64,000 nt of DNA from Fragum whitleyi. Taxonomy: Eukaryota; Mollusca; Bivalvia; Cardiida; Cardiidae. The position numbers and the translations under genes were made by a program. Numbering within the stretch: position 1 is the first letter of the stretch; every line of letters starts with the position of its first letter. The stretch covers positions 35,114,693 through 35,178,692 of the forward strand of contig OX411549.1 in NCBI GenBank assembly GCA_948146395.1, given 5' to 3'. The notes under the pieces were generated by a model, which was given only the letters and a program-made list of their open reading frames with translations, ran no database searches and was not told the origin of the DNA. Shown here in pieces: positions 19,240 to 31,106 of the stretch.

Positions 19240-19400
19240 GATATTGATACTGAAACAGATGAATTGATCAATATTCCATAATCCACACATGATCAATAGT
19301 ATTGTCAAATTGTAGAATCAGATGAATTGATCAATATTACATAATCCACACTAGATCAATGATATTGTAAAATTATAGATCAGCAATATTATTGATTATT
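19240..19400. repeat. Two to three ~65-bp tandem units
   Basis: AGATGAATTGATCAATATT followed by CATAATCCACAC and GATCAAT.. is repeated, with decay on both sides. Confidence 0.6.
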
Positions 19401-19632
19401 TTAGGCAAAATTGAAGATAGACTCAATATAAGTGTCAATATTCTTTACAGTAAAATTGATGGTGTATGGGTCTCTTTAAATACATTTACAGAATTTACAG
19501 AATTATACAATCATTTAAATCAGGGATTATTGGAGTTTATTAATAATTTCTTGAAATAGATTTAATTGATAGAATGAAAAGAAATTCTCATGATTTGTCT
19601 TATTCAAAAAGATCAGTATATTAGCTGAATAA

Positions 19633-19868
19633 GATTTGAACCCATGTGTGACATTTCCAACAATTTCACATATGCTTCAAGCAAATTTTTTAGCCAGCCT
19701 GTGCATTTGCACAGTCTGACCTGAGTCTTCACTTTGTGCTTTGTAGATGGATGAGTTCTTAATCCACCTTCACGATGTTAGCTAATATTCTTATTGCGTT
19801 GTCTTGTTGCTCAATGTTTGTGCCCATGCACATATTGAATTGTTGGAAATGTTAGACACAGGCTAATT
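19633..19868. mobile_element. P4 element, diverged copy
   Basis: GTGTGACATTTCCAACAATT at the left and AATTGTTGGAAATGTTAGAC at the right enclose the family's internal GTGCATTTGCACAGTCTGAC hairpin. Confidence 0.6.
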
Positions 19869-20094
19869 TTTAAAACAAGATATAAAAAAACGCTAGCTAT
19901 AACTGTCAAAATATAACTGTAAAGCTTATCTATAGGTCAAATAATTTGACCATAGGCTAAAGACAAATGGCAATCAATGATGCCCTGATGCCTTTTTAAC
20001 TAAGTGTAGATTCTAAATGTTGTTTTATACTAGTGTTTTATTACTAGGTCATTCATGACCTCATTAACTTAAAACAGTAAAGGTTCAAGTCTTA

Positions 20095-20148
20095 TTTAAG
20101 AAACTGCTGTTGAAAGTGGTGTAAAACCCCATTCAAACAAACAAATTA
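20095..20148 (+). repeat. SINE 3' fragment
   Basis: CTGTTGAAAGTGGTGTAAAA then CCCCATTCAAACAAACAAA is the tail module of the tRNA-headed SINEs found at 31107, 44769 and 62764. Confidence 0.7.
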
Positions 20149-21235
20149 GCAGTGTAATAATCAGGTTATAGTCCACCGAGAAATCCAAATAATCTGCTGG
20201 TAATCATTTGATTAAGTTTATGAATTGCCAGAGGTATTGTAATATGTCATACTTTTCTTATCCTGCCTAATGAATATTTTCCAATTCTATTTTAAATCAT
20301 CATGGCTCTAAGATTGAATTGAAAGTAAATCGTTAAAACTGTTTTCCTGTTGTTTGTCTGTCAGTCTGTCTGTCTTCAAAACTTAGCCAAAAAACTTAAC
20401 ATTGCAAATGTGACAAGGTCATATATCAAGGTCAAAGTTTAAAAATTGCCTATTTGGAGGCAATTATGTTTTACAAACATATCTTATTTATTATGAAATG
20501 AAAGATATAGATGGTTTTATTTTGAACAATTGTCCTCAGTATAATTAGTCAATTACCACCTTCTGTCTTTTGCCTAAAATATCTTGATAAATTGTTTACT
20601 GACTAAGTCTGTTTATTCCAGGGAGATAATTTATTGATATTTCAATTTAAGTATGCAAGTTATGAGTAGTGTGAAATGAAATGCAAGAGAATGTGTACCT
20701 TTAAAAGCTTGATTCAAGTGAACTACACATATTCTTAAATTTGAATGGTTTACATAACAACTTAAGAAATATTCTATATTCTATTAGAAAAATCTTACTA
20801 TAAATTATTCAATATGAATGGGTGAAATGACTGGATTTTCTTTACATTAGAAAAAAAATCTAAGGAAAACTACTTGATCTCTTTTCAAGCAGTCAGGTAA
20901 GGGGTGGCTTTCTTATAGTACTTGCCAGGATTTTTACAGTAAACTGTTATCACCCTTTATAGGTAAAAAATTTAACTCGTTAAAAATATTAAAATGAAAT
21001 GGTCCAGTATTAGTTGCAGACAATAATTATTAGTTCATGAAAATTTTGGATCTTCGTCTTATTGGGTAGAAGACATTAGGGGAAATTTTGAAATTGCCTG
21101 TAGCTACTAGCAATTTCTTCAATTTTCACAAGGTTTTCCTATCGCCTTTTATCTGCAGGGTTTTAAAAGCAAGTTTGAGATGGACTATTCCAACCCTGAG
21201 AATCCACTCTGAAAAATAAAGATTGTCAAGGCCAA
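20149..21235. other. Intergenic stretch
   Basis: No gene seen. 20330-20490 holds a TCTG-rich block and closes with the hairpin TATGTTTTACAAACATA followed by TCTTATTT, the same terminal layout as the repeats at 23030, 35940, 37700 and 47720. Confidence 0.5.
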
Positions 21236-21245
21236 TACTTAGAAG

Positions 21246-21392
21246 CTTCCCGCCCCATGTCCAGAGTGACAAAACTGTGCAAGTTGTTTGAAAATTACAC
21301 CCTGATTTACATGTGCACTTGCATGCAAAGTGGGTCATAATTTTAAAACAGTATTCACTTTTGTGTTATCCTGAACACAGGACAGACTTTAA
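21246..21392. mobile_element. Inverted-repeat element, family P7, copy 1
   Basis: CCATGTCCAGAGTGACAAAA near the left and TTTTGTGTTATCCTGAACAC at the right; a better copy is at 39849-40006. Confidence 0.55.
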
Positions 21393-21430
21393 TTAACTGA
21401 TTACACATTATCAATTCTTCTGTCAGGGCA

Positions 21431-21512
21431 ATTCGAGGGTTCAGTGCAACGCTATTGTACGTGCCTATATATTTATAGGCACTTACAATAGTGTTGCACT
21501 GACCCCTCGAAT
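21431..21512. mobile_element. Palindromic mini-element, family H1b
   Basis: ATTCGAGGGTTCAGTGCAAC to GTTGCACTGACCCCTCGAAT with centre GTGCCTATA..TATAGGCAC; 82 bp, nearly perfect. It shares its centre plan with H1a, so the two are probably subfamilies. Other copies: 39369, 58842, 60633; fragments 18093, 26660, 37365, 44656. Confidence 0.85.
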
Positions 21513-21633
21513 TGTGTTTCTCGAGGTATTGTATTTATTGTTTTTATGTTTGCCTGTGATGCATCTTAGACATTCCAAACGATCAATTTGTGATATATGT
21601 ATTAACTACTTTATCTATTTTTATCCAGTGTTT

Positions 21634-21942
21634 ACATATACCCTATTTCTTCTAATAAATGCTCCCAGGATCTATGCATAACATGGTCAGAAAGCTTTTA
21701 ATAAATATGCATTTTCTGATTTAAAAAATCATTAAAATTTATGTCTTTTAGACCCTTTTCCCTTTAATTTGAGGTGAATTTCCTGTAAACAATCATATAA
21801 ATGATTGTATAGAGGAAATTCATCTCAAATTAGAGTACAAGTCTCAAAAAGTTACTAAAATCTAGGCATTTGAAGTGGGTTTTCATTGTAAAACGTGTAG
21901 GGGTGCTTCTATAAGGAAGGGCCCAATATTAGAGGAAATATG
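21634..21942. mobile_element. Inverted-repeat element, family P6, copy 1
   Basis: Ends ATACCCTATTTCTTCTAATA and TATTAGAGGAAATATG; inner palindrome TTTCCTGTAAACAATCAT..ATGATTG. Matched along its length by 31495-31805; fragments at 24000 and 30229. Confidence 0.75.
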
Positions 21943-22112
21943 TTTTTTTTATTTGTTTTTTCTATAGAGAGGCAAAATATCCAAATTTCTTTATTTTTGT
22001 CAGCTTTTAAGATATGTTATAAATCAATCCAGTATGTATTTTACATTGTGTTCAATTAAGGCTATTGCAAATTAATTTTGTGTATAAACAACCAAAAGAA
22101 ATGATATCATAT

Positions 22113-22522
22113 GTAAACCCTTGTAATGCTAAACCCAGACTCATTCTGTTCTAGCAAAAAGCATCAACAGAGCTCAGCCTGCAAACATGTGCAGCCGATT
22201 GTAGTCTACACCACCTTTTTGTCCCTTTCAAACCAGATTTATTTATAGATTAAATTTTCAAATGAAATATTGACCACCTATAAATACTACAGTTATTACA
22301 ACCATTGGACTTTGATATAATTTTTAGCTTCATTGAAAGCACTGAAAGTACCAAACTGTGGGTCAATTTTTTTTGAAAAACTAATCTATTGACAATTCTG
22401 GTTTGAAAGTGAGAAACAGGTGGTCTAGACTAACATCAGACTTCACATATGTGCAGGCTGATGTTTATCTATAGCCTCCTGCCAAAGCAGAAATATTCCG
22501 GGTTCAACATGACAAGGGTTAA
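22113..22522. mobile_element. TTAA-type element P2, inverted dimer form
   Basis: The right half (22320-22522) matches the standard P2 element and ends TTCAACATGACAAGGGTTAA. The left half is the same sequence in reverse orientation starting ACCCTTGTAATGCTAAACCC. Together they make an imperfect ~400-bp palindrome. Confidence 0.7.
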
Positions 22523-22934
22523 TCTTGGTAAGAGTAACCAGTAGATGTAGTCTGCAATTGGTTTTTACTGTCAACATTTAAGTGGTTCTTATTTGCAAGT
22601 ATCCTATATGCCAAAATATGTGTATTATATTGCTCCCATTAAAGTTACCCCCTGATTAGCTTTCCTCTACCTACCTACTGCCCTTCTCAATTCAATTTCT
22701 GTAACATATGAATAAACAGTCACAGTAGGTCATTCAACACTTGTTTTTGATTAACAAGATATTTGAATATTTCACAACATGGTTGTATCAAGATATATTG
22801 ATGTATCAATTCAGAGAAATAGTTAATTTACAAAAAGCAAAGAAATAAGGCAAAATAGAACCTTTGCATGGTAAGTTGTTTAAGGAGAAGGGGGGCAGAA
22901 TGTCATATCAAGCTGTAGATTTGATATATCCTTT

Positions 22935-23009
22935 GCTCTATGTAAAACAGTTGTAACTGCCTATGTGTTTATAGTCAGTAACAACTGTTTTGCACTGAGC
23001 CATGGATAT
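22935..23009. mobile_element. H1a palindromic mini-element, left end decayed
   Basis: AAAACAGTTGTAACTGCCTA and its mirror AACTGTTTTGCACTGAGCCAT. Confidence 0.75.
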
Positions 23010-23029
23010 AGCTTGTAACATGTCATTTT

Positions 23030-23965
23030 TAGCTCCACTGGCCGAAGGCCAGCGAGCTATTGTCATGGCGGAGTGTCCGTCGTGCGTCCGTGCGTGCGTA
23101 AACTTTTTCTATAAACATCTCTCCTCCCAAACCAATGGGCGGATTTTAACGAAACTTGGTAGAAATGATCCTTGGGTGGCCCTCTTCTTAAATTGTTCAA
23201 AGAATTTTGATTGGCCCCCAAATATGGGCGTGGCAGGGCCTGGCATTTTTTCACTTTGAAATCTTTAAAAATCTTCTCCTCCCAAACCATTGGGCCGAAT
23301 TCAATGAAACTTTAAAAAAAATGTTCCTTGGGTGACCCTTTACTTAAATTGTTCAAGAAATTTTGATTGGCCCATAAATATGGGCGTGGCAGGGCGGGGC
23401 TTATTTTGAGCCCGAAATCTTTGAACGACATCTCCTCCTGAACCACTGGGCAGATTTCAATGAAACTTTACCAAAATGTTCCTTGGGGGACCCTTTACTT
23501 AAATGGTTCAAGAAATTTTGATTGGTCCATAAATATGGGAGTGGCAGGGTGGGGCTTAATTTTGAGCCCGAAATCTTTGAACAACATCTTCTCCTGAACC
23601 ACTGGGCCGACTTCAATGAAACTTTAACAGAATTTTCCTTGGGTGACCCTTTACTGAAATTGTTCAAGAAATTTTGATTGGTCCATAAATATGGGCATGT
23701 CAGGTGGGGCCTATTTTGAGCCAGAAATCTTTGAATGACCTCTCCTTCTGAACCTTATGTTTTTATAAGATGGGTGAAGGGTTGCAGGTTCATTGTGATT
23801 GAGTATTTTGGTGCAATATGGACCAGAACCAGTTAATCATTATAAGATAGGTCTTAGGAGATTTCGGAGTGTTAATGTATTCATTTAAAGTAAGCTTTAT
23901 TTAATGAAAGTCTAAAGATTTTAAAGCCAGTTGAGCGATACAGGCCCTCTTGGGCCTCTTGTGCT
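23030..23965. repeat. Repeat R2 with ~125-bp internal tandem units, Helitron-like 3' end
   Basis: Begins CTCCACTGGCCGAAGGCCAG, then GTCCGTC-rich DNA, then four to five units with GAAATCTTTGAA, CTCCTGAACCACTGGGC, AATGAAACTTT, CCTTGGGTGACCC and AAATATGGGCGTGGCAGGG. Ends with hairpin GGCCCTCTTGGGCC followed by TCTTGT. Relative at 35940-36960. Short frames inside it are chance. Confidence 0.75.
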
Positions 23966-24030
23966 AATACATAAAACCTCTCTGGAAACAATACATAATG
24001 TATAGCCCATTGGAGATTTTATTTGGAGAG

Positions 24031-24114
24031 ATATCGATGGCTCAGTTTGAAACAGTTGTAACTGCCTATAAAAGTATAGGCAGTTACAAATATTTTGCGC
24101 TGAGCCATCAATAT
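24031..24114. mobile_element. H1a palindromic mini-element
   Basis: ATATCGATGGCTCAGTTTGA to TTGCGCTGAGCCATCAATAT; 84 bp. Confidence 0.85.
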
Positions 24115-24377
24115 GGTTACTTACGCATTTTAAAATGTAACCTGTATGAATTAAAATTGTGTGATAGTACTTTAAAGATGAATTTTCAAAATATTTTATA
24201 TAATGTAGAGTCAAAAAAAGCATTTTATATTGTACTATTGGTACAGTGTTGTTATCATTATTTGTTATTAAACATTGTTCAGTAATGGAAATAAACAGTT
24301 GAAAAACTTTGTGGTTATTAGTTTATACTAATTTATTTTAGTTTGATTGCAACAAAAGCTTAAGCATATACACTCAA

Positions 24378-24576
24378 TCCTGATGTTTTCACTTCCCAGA
24401 GAGAGAGAGAGGCAGTAGAATAAACCCATTGCTAACCAATTTTACAGCTGGGTGAACTGGGGCTGGCAATTAAGTGTTTTGCCCATAAACACACCCATGT
24501 GACTGTGGGGTTGAACCATGGACCTCCAGGTAATGGGTTGAGTGCATTTACCACTAGGCCACTGAGGCAGCCGTTA
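24378..24576 (-). repeat. tRNA-derived SINE, second type
   Basis: On the minus strand a head GGCTGCCTCAGTGGCCTAGT and a box-B-like GGTTCAACCCC are followed by GGGCAAAACACTTAATTGCC and CCAGCTGTAAAATTGG. The order is that of a tRNA-headed SINE; no tRNA clover-leaf can be completed. Confidence 0.65.
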
Positions 24577-25090
24577 TGGTTAGCTCCTCAACAATGTGGA
24601 GTCTTCAGTCTGGTGGTAAGTTAAGGCACAGGGTCCTGAGTGTCCTAGGTTCAAACCCTGCCTTTTCTGAGCACCCAGATATAGAAATGGATACACATCT
24701 TCACCCTTTTCATGGTGAACCCGGAATATTCCTGCTTTGGCAGGAGTTATAGGCAAAGACCAGCCTGACCATGGTTGCCATCTGATCTTGGTCTTTACCA
24801 CCTGATTTCCATTTTGCAACCAGAAAAGTTTTAATGTTTTGGGGGTTTTTTTTAAAAAAATATGTGCATCTGGTGTTTTTCTTGTCTTTGTTCAAATTTG
24901 CCGAGGCTTTTAAATAGCATGACAAAGGTTGAGCAGCTCTGCTAATAAGGTTTGTCTAGGAAAATTATTTTGTCCTGAGTTGTTGACCCTTGTCATACTG
25001 AACCAATATCATTTCTGCTTTGACAGGAGTTATGAACAAAGATTATCTTAGTCTATATCACCTGTTCTTCTTTCATAATTCAGGATATTG
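24577..25090. repeat. tRNA-like head plus P2 fragments
   Basis: 24600-24655 contains GGTTCAAACCC in a tRNA-like setting. 24702-24850 and 24982-25090 are reverse-oriented pieces of the P2 element (CCCTTGTCATACTGAACC, TCCTGCTTTGGCAGGAG). Confidence 0.55.
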
Positions 25091-25249
25091 TTTGAAATCA
25101 TACTTTCAAAATAAATACCCACTTTCAAGGTTTTTTATCAGCTTGGAGAAAAATCTGAGTTATTGCTTTACCTTTGGTGTTATCTTTGAAGTTGTTGTTG
25201 TAGGTGACATTATTGTGCAAAATCCTGACATTTTGTGACATCTCTTGCA

Positions 25250-25482
25250 TTAACCCTTGTCATGCTGAATAAATTTTCATCAAAATCAAAGGGCAAAAAG
25301 CACTGTAAGTACCAACTATAAGTCAATTTTTATTCGAAAAACTAAACTATTGACCATTCTGATTTGAAAGTGAGAAACAGGTGGTGTAGACTAACATCAG
25401 ACTGCACATATGTGCAGGCTGATGTTTGTCTATAGCTCCTGCCAAGGCAGGAATATTCTGGGTTCAGCATGACAAGGGTTAA
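25250..25482. mobile_element. TTAA-type element P2, best copy
   Basis: TTAA at both ends, then CCCTTGTCATGCTGAA and TTCAGCATGACAAGGG as terminal inverted repeats; 233 bp including TTAA. An internal TGCACATATGTGCAG palindrome. TTAA targets and CCC-starting ends are the mark of piggyBac-type transposons; no transposase here. Confidence 0.85.
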
Positions 25483-25544
25483 TAAAGACATTCTCTTGAA
25501 ACTTGGCACACATGCTCACTATCAAAAGATCAACATAATGTGAG

Positions 25545-25637
25545 AGAAATAACAAAAATTCATTGCCAGTTGCTCCAGCTTCCGCAATATAACTGAAAGA
25601 TTGTTCAAAGCAGCATAGAATCCCATACAAACAAATT
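25545..25637 (+). repeat. SINE 3' fragment
   Basis: GTTGCTCCAGCTTCCGCAAT, ATAACTGAAAGATTGTTCAA and CCCATACAAACAAA match the distal part of the SINE at 44769. Confidence 0.65.
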
Positions 25638-26029
25638 TTTCAACAATTTGACGTTTACATGAACATCTTTGCCAGCCATTATGCCCTGCAATTCTATTCT
25701 GTTCTATTCACATTGAAGGCATCACCCTTGGCTAGCAAAGATGGTACTTGAATGGCAAACATTGAAGATAGTCTAGATATCCTAAATTTTAGTCTGTGCA
25801 TCTGACAAAGGTTAATAATTATAAACAATTAAGGCTTAAGAAAGATGCTCTTGAACTTCTCTTTGAGTGCCTTTTCCAATTCGATCAAAGTTGGGGGTTC
25901 AAGTCAGAGTATGGGGTACTTTAAAGGTAAGTATCAGACAGGCACTGTTGAGGTGGACCAAAGGTCAAGGGATTGTTAATTGATCTTAACTCTGTGCATG
26001 ATCCATAGGCGTATCTAGGACTTTGAAAT

Positions 26030-26290
26030 TTTTACGCACTCAGAAGGCGACAACTAAAGAATATACAGGATAAAGGCAATATGAGGACTGTGACAAAAGT
26101 TGAATGCCCTCCATCCCCTCCCTTTGTATGATTTGAATGTTGGTGAATAATCAAAACATCGTAACTACAGCTTGGATAAGCTGTAGTTTCGATTTTATGA
26201 TCATTTATCAGCGATATTTTTCAACAGAGGATTATTTCTTTTGCATAAATTGCGTATTGGGTGTAAGGCCCTTGTGATCTGTCGGGCTTT
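26030..26290. repeat. Interspersed repeat matching 11290-11515 in reverse
   Basis: Contains CTCAGAAGGCGACAACT, CCCTCCCTTTGTATGATTTG, the ACTACAGCTTGGATAAGCTGT hairpin and TTTGCATAAATTGCGTATTG, mirrored in intron 3 of the nicotinamidase. Confidence 0.6.
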
Positions 26291-26774
26291 AAAAGATGTG
26301 AGTTATTTTGGGAAAATTGTTGGAAAAGAAGACAAAAGTTTAATGTTTGTCATGAGCAGATCAAGAAATTCTTCTGGCTTAGGGGAGGAAGGAGTTGTTT
26401 CATTTCGAAAATGTAAATATTTCTTTAAAAACTATGTTTTACAAGTCAGTGTAGACTGGCTCCCATCCCACTGATCTGAAGTATTGTGAAATGAGCAATT
26501 CAACTAGAGAAAGTATAATTTCTTATCAGCTTACATTTCTCTGACTGGCCAATGAGTGTCAGTTTTTAAGAATATGGGAGGTAATTTGAAATAGTAAAAC
26601 ATGAGTGGTGTATATTATTTAACACTAAATGACAGCCTGGAAGCCAGGCTAAGATTAGTGAAAAACTATTGAAAGTGCCTATTCAAAAAATTGCACTTAC
26701 AGTAGGTATGTAGTGAATTTTTTATTTTGATTATAGGCAAATCAAATAACATATTTTGCCTATTTTCAAGTGTT

Positions 26775-26787
26775 GGGGGGGGGGGGG
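26775..26787. repeat. 13-G homopolymer
   Basis: Long G run near CAGTGGTGGATCCAC-type ends (26909, 27122), typical of G-run-bearing non-autonomous DNA elements. Prone to polymerase slippage. Confidence 0.8.
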
Positions 26788-27241
26788 TTTCTGACCCACC
26801 TCTAAATCCACACAGGGTTGTGACAACCATTTTCTCCTTTTCACTAAATGTTCTGTTAGTTGAGCACTACCAGATATTTTATCTGCTATGTTACAGTGAC
26901 AATGTGCAGTGGTGGATCCACAAAAATCAAGAAGCAGGCTGACAGTGTATGCTAGGCCTGAGATTAGACTGCACAACTGTACGGGCTGATCCTAGTCTAG
27001 ACTGTCTGTCAAAAGTTTGTTCACAACAGAATATCTCTTGAACAGCAGAAGGTTAAATTAAAGATAAGGATGAAAATGAAATCATTATAATTTGGCTTCA
27101 GGGAAGGGTTCATTCGAACGCCAGTGGCGGATACAGGTTTTCTACAAAGGGGAAACATGCTTGGTTTGAAGCCCCATGCACTGAGATCTTCCTCCACTCA
27201 CTGACACTAATTGTATAGACTGTAAATTCATAATGTCTCTA

Positions 27242-27248
27242 GAAAAAA
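27242..27248 (-). terminator. Pol III terminator of the tRNA-Gln gene
   Basis: Seven A on the plus strand give a T7 run on the minus strand, about six bases after the tRNA 3' end. Confidence 0.8.
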
Positions 27249-27253
27249 ATGTT

Positions 27254-27325
27254 AGGTTCTACCGAGATTTGAACTCGGATCGCTGGATTCAGAGTCCAGA
27301 GTGCTAACCATTACACCATAGAACC
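27254..27325 (-). tRNA. tRNA-Gln (anticodon CTG)
   Basis: 72 nt on the minus strand. Acceptor GGTTCTA pairs with TAGAACC; A box TGGTGTAATGG; anticodon stem CTGGA/TCCAG with loop CTCTGAA giving anticodon CTG; B box GTTCAAATC in a perfect T stem (CCGAG/CTCGG); discriminator T; CCA not encoded. Followed by a T7 terminator. Unlike the SINE heads in this window, every stem pairs, and the flanks are unique DNA. Confidence 0.95.
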
Positions 27326-27329
27326 TGAT

Positions 27330-28250
27330 TGAAGAGTGGTGCGATAAATAAAGGGTATAAATTCAATCTGGTTAAAAGGCGGGAACTATTCGCACGAACA
27401 CCAATCAGTTTGATCATTATGGAAAATACCAACTGACGTAGTAAACTCCGCGTCTATTTTTAGCTCAATTGACACGGTCTCGTGACTCAACCGATCTGTC
27501 ATTGTTCGTAAACACATGAAAAGTTATTTAATGAAAACAAGGTCTTTCCACCTTTGACAGTTCTAAATTTCTAATTCCTATCATAAACAGTGTGTTTTTG
27601 TGCCGTTTTGGACATTCTGCATTTGATCCTGGGATATTTATTGCAGGTAGGAAATTCTTTCATTAGTCACTAAAAAGGGGTGTGTCCTTTTCAATTAAAA
27701 ATGCTGCAGACGCTTAACTCTTTATCAGGAGATGTATTCATATTTCAAATGTCGTGCATTAGTTGGAGGTAAACCTAACAGAAAGTTTCATGGTTTTCAT
27801 TTTAAAAGTTATTTAGGAACTCTTGCCACAATGATTGCAGACGTTAATCATCCGACCCTTCGCTTCTGTCCGTAGCAGACGATTTCAAAATAACTACTGA
27901 AGATATCATGCTTATGGTTTGTTTGATTTGAAAAGGGTGACAAAATTTTGAGTCAAATATTAGTGCCAATGGTATGAAACAAAACCATTGTCACCAAACT
28001 ACATGTCCAGAGCAAATTATAAGCCTCAAATAGTTTAAAAATTCGAGAAAAGAAATTGTTTGATTTGTTTAATTCATTTTTTTCCTTTTCAATAAATAAT
28101 CTAGAATGCAAAGATAGATTGTGAAAACAGTAACTTGTTAGAGAGTACATGCATTTGGATGGGCTGTTGTTAGGTGAAAAATAATGAAATCATTTACACC
28201 TTTTTGTTATAATTATGTAGATCTACTTTAAAAAAAAGGTTGACTTATTC
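27330..28250. other. Unique DNA upstream of the tRNA gene
   Basis: Somewhat richer in CG than its surroundings at 27380-27520, with a CCAAT motif near 27402 and a donor-like CAGGTAGG at 27646. No open frame with recognisable content, so no gene is called. Confidence 0.35.
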
Positions 28251-28256
28251 CATAAA

Positions 28257-28520
28257 TTAATCCTTGTCATGCTGAATAAAAATGCATCAAAATCAAAGTG
28301 CTGGCAAAAATGCATCAAAATCAAAGTGCTGAAATAACTGTTTTCCCTGATTGTGAGTCAGTTTTTATTGTGAAAATATAATTTTTCAAACTTATCTGAT
28401 TTATAAAGGAAAATCAGGTGGTATCAACAGAGATCAGACTGCACATGTGTGCAGGCTGATCTTTTGCTATGTCTCCTGCCAAAGCAGGAATATTCCAAGA
28501 TCAGCTCGACAAAGATGGAA
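28257..28520. mobile_element. TTAA-type element P2, diverged copy
   Basis: TTAATCCTTGTCATGCTGAA at the left; GATCAGCTCGACAAAGATGG at the right is a decayed inverted end. A 26-bp internal block around AAAATCAAAGTGCTG is duplicated. Confidence 0.7.
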
Positions 28521-28606
28521 CAATTTCAGAAAGGTCCGATTTCAAAGAAGTTGCGGACAAGACATTTCAGTTAATAATCATCATTGAATTGAAAAAAAGT
28601 ATATAT

Positions 28607-28864
28607 GTGACCTGTCACACAAAAAGGGACCATTTGGGAGCTTTGTGAAATATATATTTTTAAAAGAGATTGGTTCTAGAACAGAGGTGGCATTTCAAAA
28701 ATTCTTTCACAGGAATGTAAATGGATTATTTTTGGTTCAGAAAATTAGTTTAGATTGAAAAGTTTCAACCTTAGTATGTCTGCACAGTCCGTGCAGTCTG
28801 ACAAGGGTCGACACTTTACACACTTCCCAGATGGTCCTTTTTCACATGACATGTCACACATGTA
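28607..28864. mobile_element. Inverted-repeat element with TGTCACA ends
   Basis: GACCTGTCACACAAAAAGGGACCAT-like left end (written in part) mirrors ATGGTCCTTTTTCACAT and GACATGTCACACA at the right. Single copy here. Confidence 0.55.
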
Positions 28865-30228
28865 TTAATCACTGTGGACAGAAAAAAATTGTGAGAAATA
28901 GAGAAATTATTAGTTCTTCTATCATAAATTTTCAAAAAACACGAAAAATGTTTATTTCGTAAAGGGTTATTAGGTTGCAATATGCAATCTGTTATTATTC
29001 ATCTGAAGTAGTTTATACAATTATTCTTGTGGAAATGTCTATGTTGTTGGTACTCTTTTCTATTCGAATGTAATATAGTTGCTTTAGCACAGATAACTAT
29101 TTTGATCCCCTTGACTAGGCAGAGGGAAAATTAAGGTAATTATATGGTATCTTAATTATGGTCGCAAGGTTAACATTATTGACAATGTGACATCATGTGA
29201 TAAAGCTGCCGAGCTACCTGTTTACTTCATAAAACACATTGCTCGATTATTTGTCATTCGAGCAGAATGTTATATATCTTGTCACATATATGGTATGGAA
29301 AGGTATTGGGCCCCTGGGCAATGATGATTTTAAGCTGATAGGATGTCGACATCACTTTAACTGACAGACTACCCTCAAGTGCGCATCATTTATTTTGTAT
29401 ATAACACAGTCTGCAAAATATATTAACTGTCCTTGGCTCTTTATTGTAAGCATTTTGCTAAATTCTGATCAAAGCTACATTGCATGAGTACACTAAAAAA
29501 AGAGAGCTAAGCAAAAAAGACATAGGAACTGTTTATGATCCTACTTTTCTCAATGATTAGTTCATCTATTCAATAATTCTTATTGAATTTCTAGTAACAA
29601 GATATTTCAGATTATTTAAAACATTGTATATATTGCAAAATTTATCTTGGGGTAAACTGTAATAGGATATAAGACAATCCAATTACCAACAAGATTTTCT
29701 ACTTTGTGAAGGGTAATACAGAAAAGGTATGTCTGAGTACTTAATGATATCGGACAATACCAAATAAGGTAATATCGACACTATAGTTCGTCAATTACCT
29801 GCCCTACCTTGTCTATAAGGGAGATACCATATACCGGATTTCAGTCCAAAACTAAGTACTTATACAAGTTATGTTTAATCCATTACAAAATAATACAATT
29901 TTAAAATAGTCCTAAATTGTTTGAAAGAAGTTACAGATGTAACTTAATTTGAGCTGCAAAAAAATGTTGAAGTGAACCTACTGATTAATAAGTTCTTGCA
30001 AATTCACGCAACAAAATTCACATTGGTTCTGCTTCAATTATCACTTATTTAATTTTGGTTGATTCTACCAATATTTGTGCATTCTGATTGGCTGAAAAAT
30101 TAATTTCATTTCCGAATGAAAATGATTTTGAGAACACAAGTATTTTGAAAGCTTCCACTCCAAGTAGTCCCAAAAGAAATCTGTCTAATTATGGAGGAGT
30201 TTAAGGTTTTCAATCAGAAAATGTATAC
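28865..30228. other. Intergenic stretch
   Basis: AT-rich, no gene, tRNA or repeat family recognised within the window. Confidence 0.4.
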
Positions 30229-30417
30229 TAAATAAAAGCTCCCTGACCACGTTATGTATAGCTCCCTGGAGCATTTATTTGGAGAAATATGGTATACCAA
30301 TAGGCACTTACAAAGGTTTTGAACTGAAGTATACTGTTAAAACTGGTATTAAACCCCAATTGTCCAGTAACAAGAAATGATAGGAAGCTCTTAATTGACA
30401 TGATAAGAATTACAGAA

Positions 30418-30606
30418 GAACAGATAAGAGGGGGTAAAGCAAGTCTAAAATTGTTATTTCTCAATGAAACCCTATATGTTGATGATACTCACTTAAATCA
30501 TATCAGCAAGGCGATTCCAATGTGTACCATCAACATAGGAGTAGTGTTAAAATCAATAAAATACTTTGATCTAAAATCCAAAATACCCCTCTATCTGTAG
30601 CCCTGT
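30418..30606. mobile_element. P5 element, reverse orientation
   Basis: GAACAGATAAGAGGGGGTAA to AATACCCCTCTATCTGTAG; internal ACCCTATATGTTGATG / CATCAACATAGG. Confidence 0.75.
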
Positions 30607-30828
30607 AATTAAATATACTTTAAATTTTTCAAAGTAGAGCAGACCATGCAGCATTCCCCAGCTCCAATTTTGGTACTTACACTGCCAATAAATGCACCGA
30701 ACACTCCACAGAAAAACATTCTCTTAGATGTTTATCGAGAGGAAATGGCTCATTACATATGACTAATCTCAAGTTGATGGAGATCTGACAAGCTGGACTA
30801 GCTCATTTTAACTTGAAGTGTTACTTTC

Positions 30829-31058
30829 TTTGACCCTTTCCTGTTTTACAAAATTTTGGACCTGTCCAAATTCAAAGGTTTTGCAGAAGAAAATTAAAAA
30901 TGTATTTAATTTGAAAAATAACCATTCAGTAGGGTAAAAAATATTGTGGAAAAAGAAGAAATTGCTTGTCAGAAGCAATTTCTTCTTTTTTCACAATGTT
31001 TTCTCAATCATAAAATCATAGGCACGTAAAAAGCAGGGATTAAACAGCAAAGGGTTAA
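30829..31058. mobile_element. TTAA-type element P1, copy 1
   Basis: CCCTTTCCTGTTTTAC start and GCAAAGGGTTAA end, with an internal hairpin AAGAAGAAATTGCTTGTCAG / AAGCAATTTCTTCTT. Copies at 46284-46510 (reverse) and 49338-49560. Confidence 0.8.
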
Positions 31059-31106
31059 GTTAACTCTTTAATTATCATCAGTATTTTTGACTGGTATCAT
31101 CTTACA

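Noticed and set aside
23002..23667. Overlapping frames on both strands with repeated peptides
   Set aside because: They are translations of the R2 tandem units.
26775..26787. G13 run as a G-quadruplex regulator
   Set aside because: A single homopolymer inside what looks like a non-autonomous DNA element; no gene nearby to regulate.
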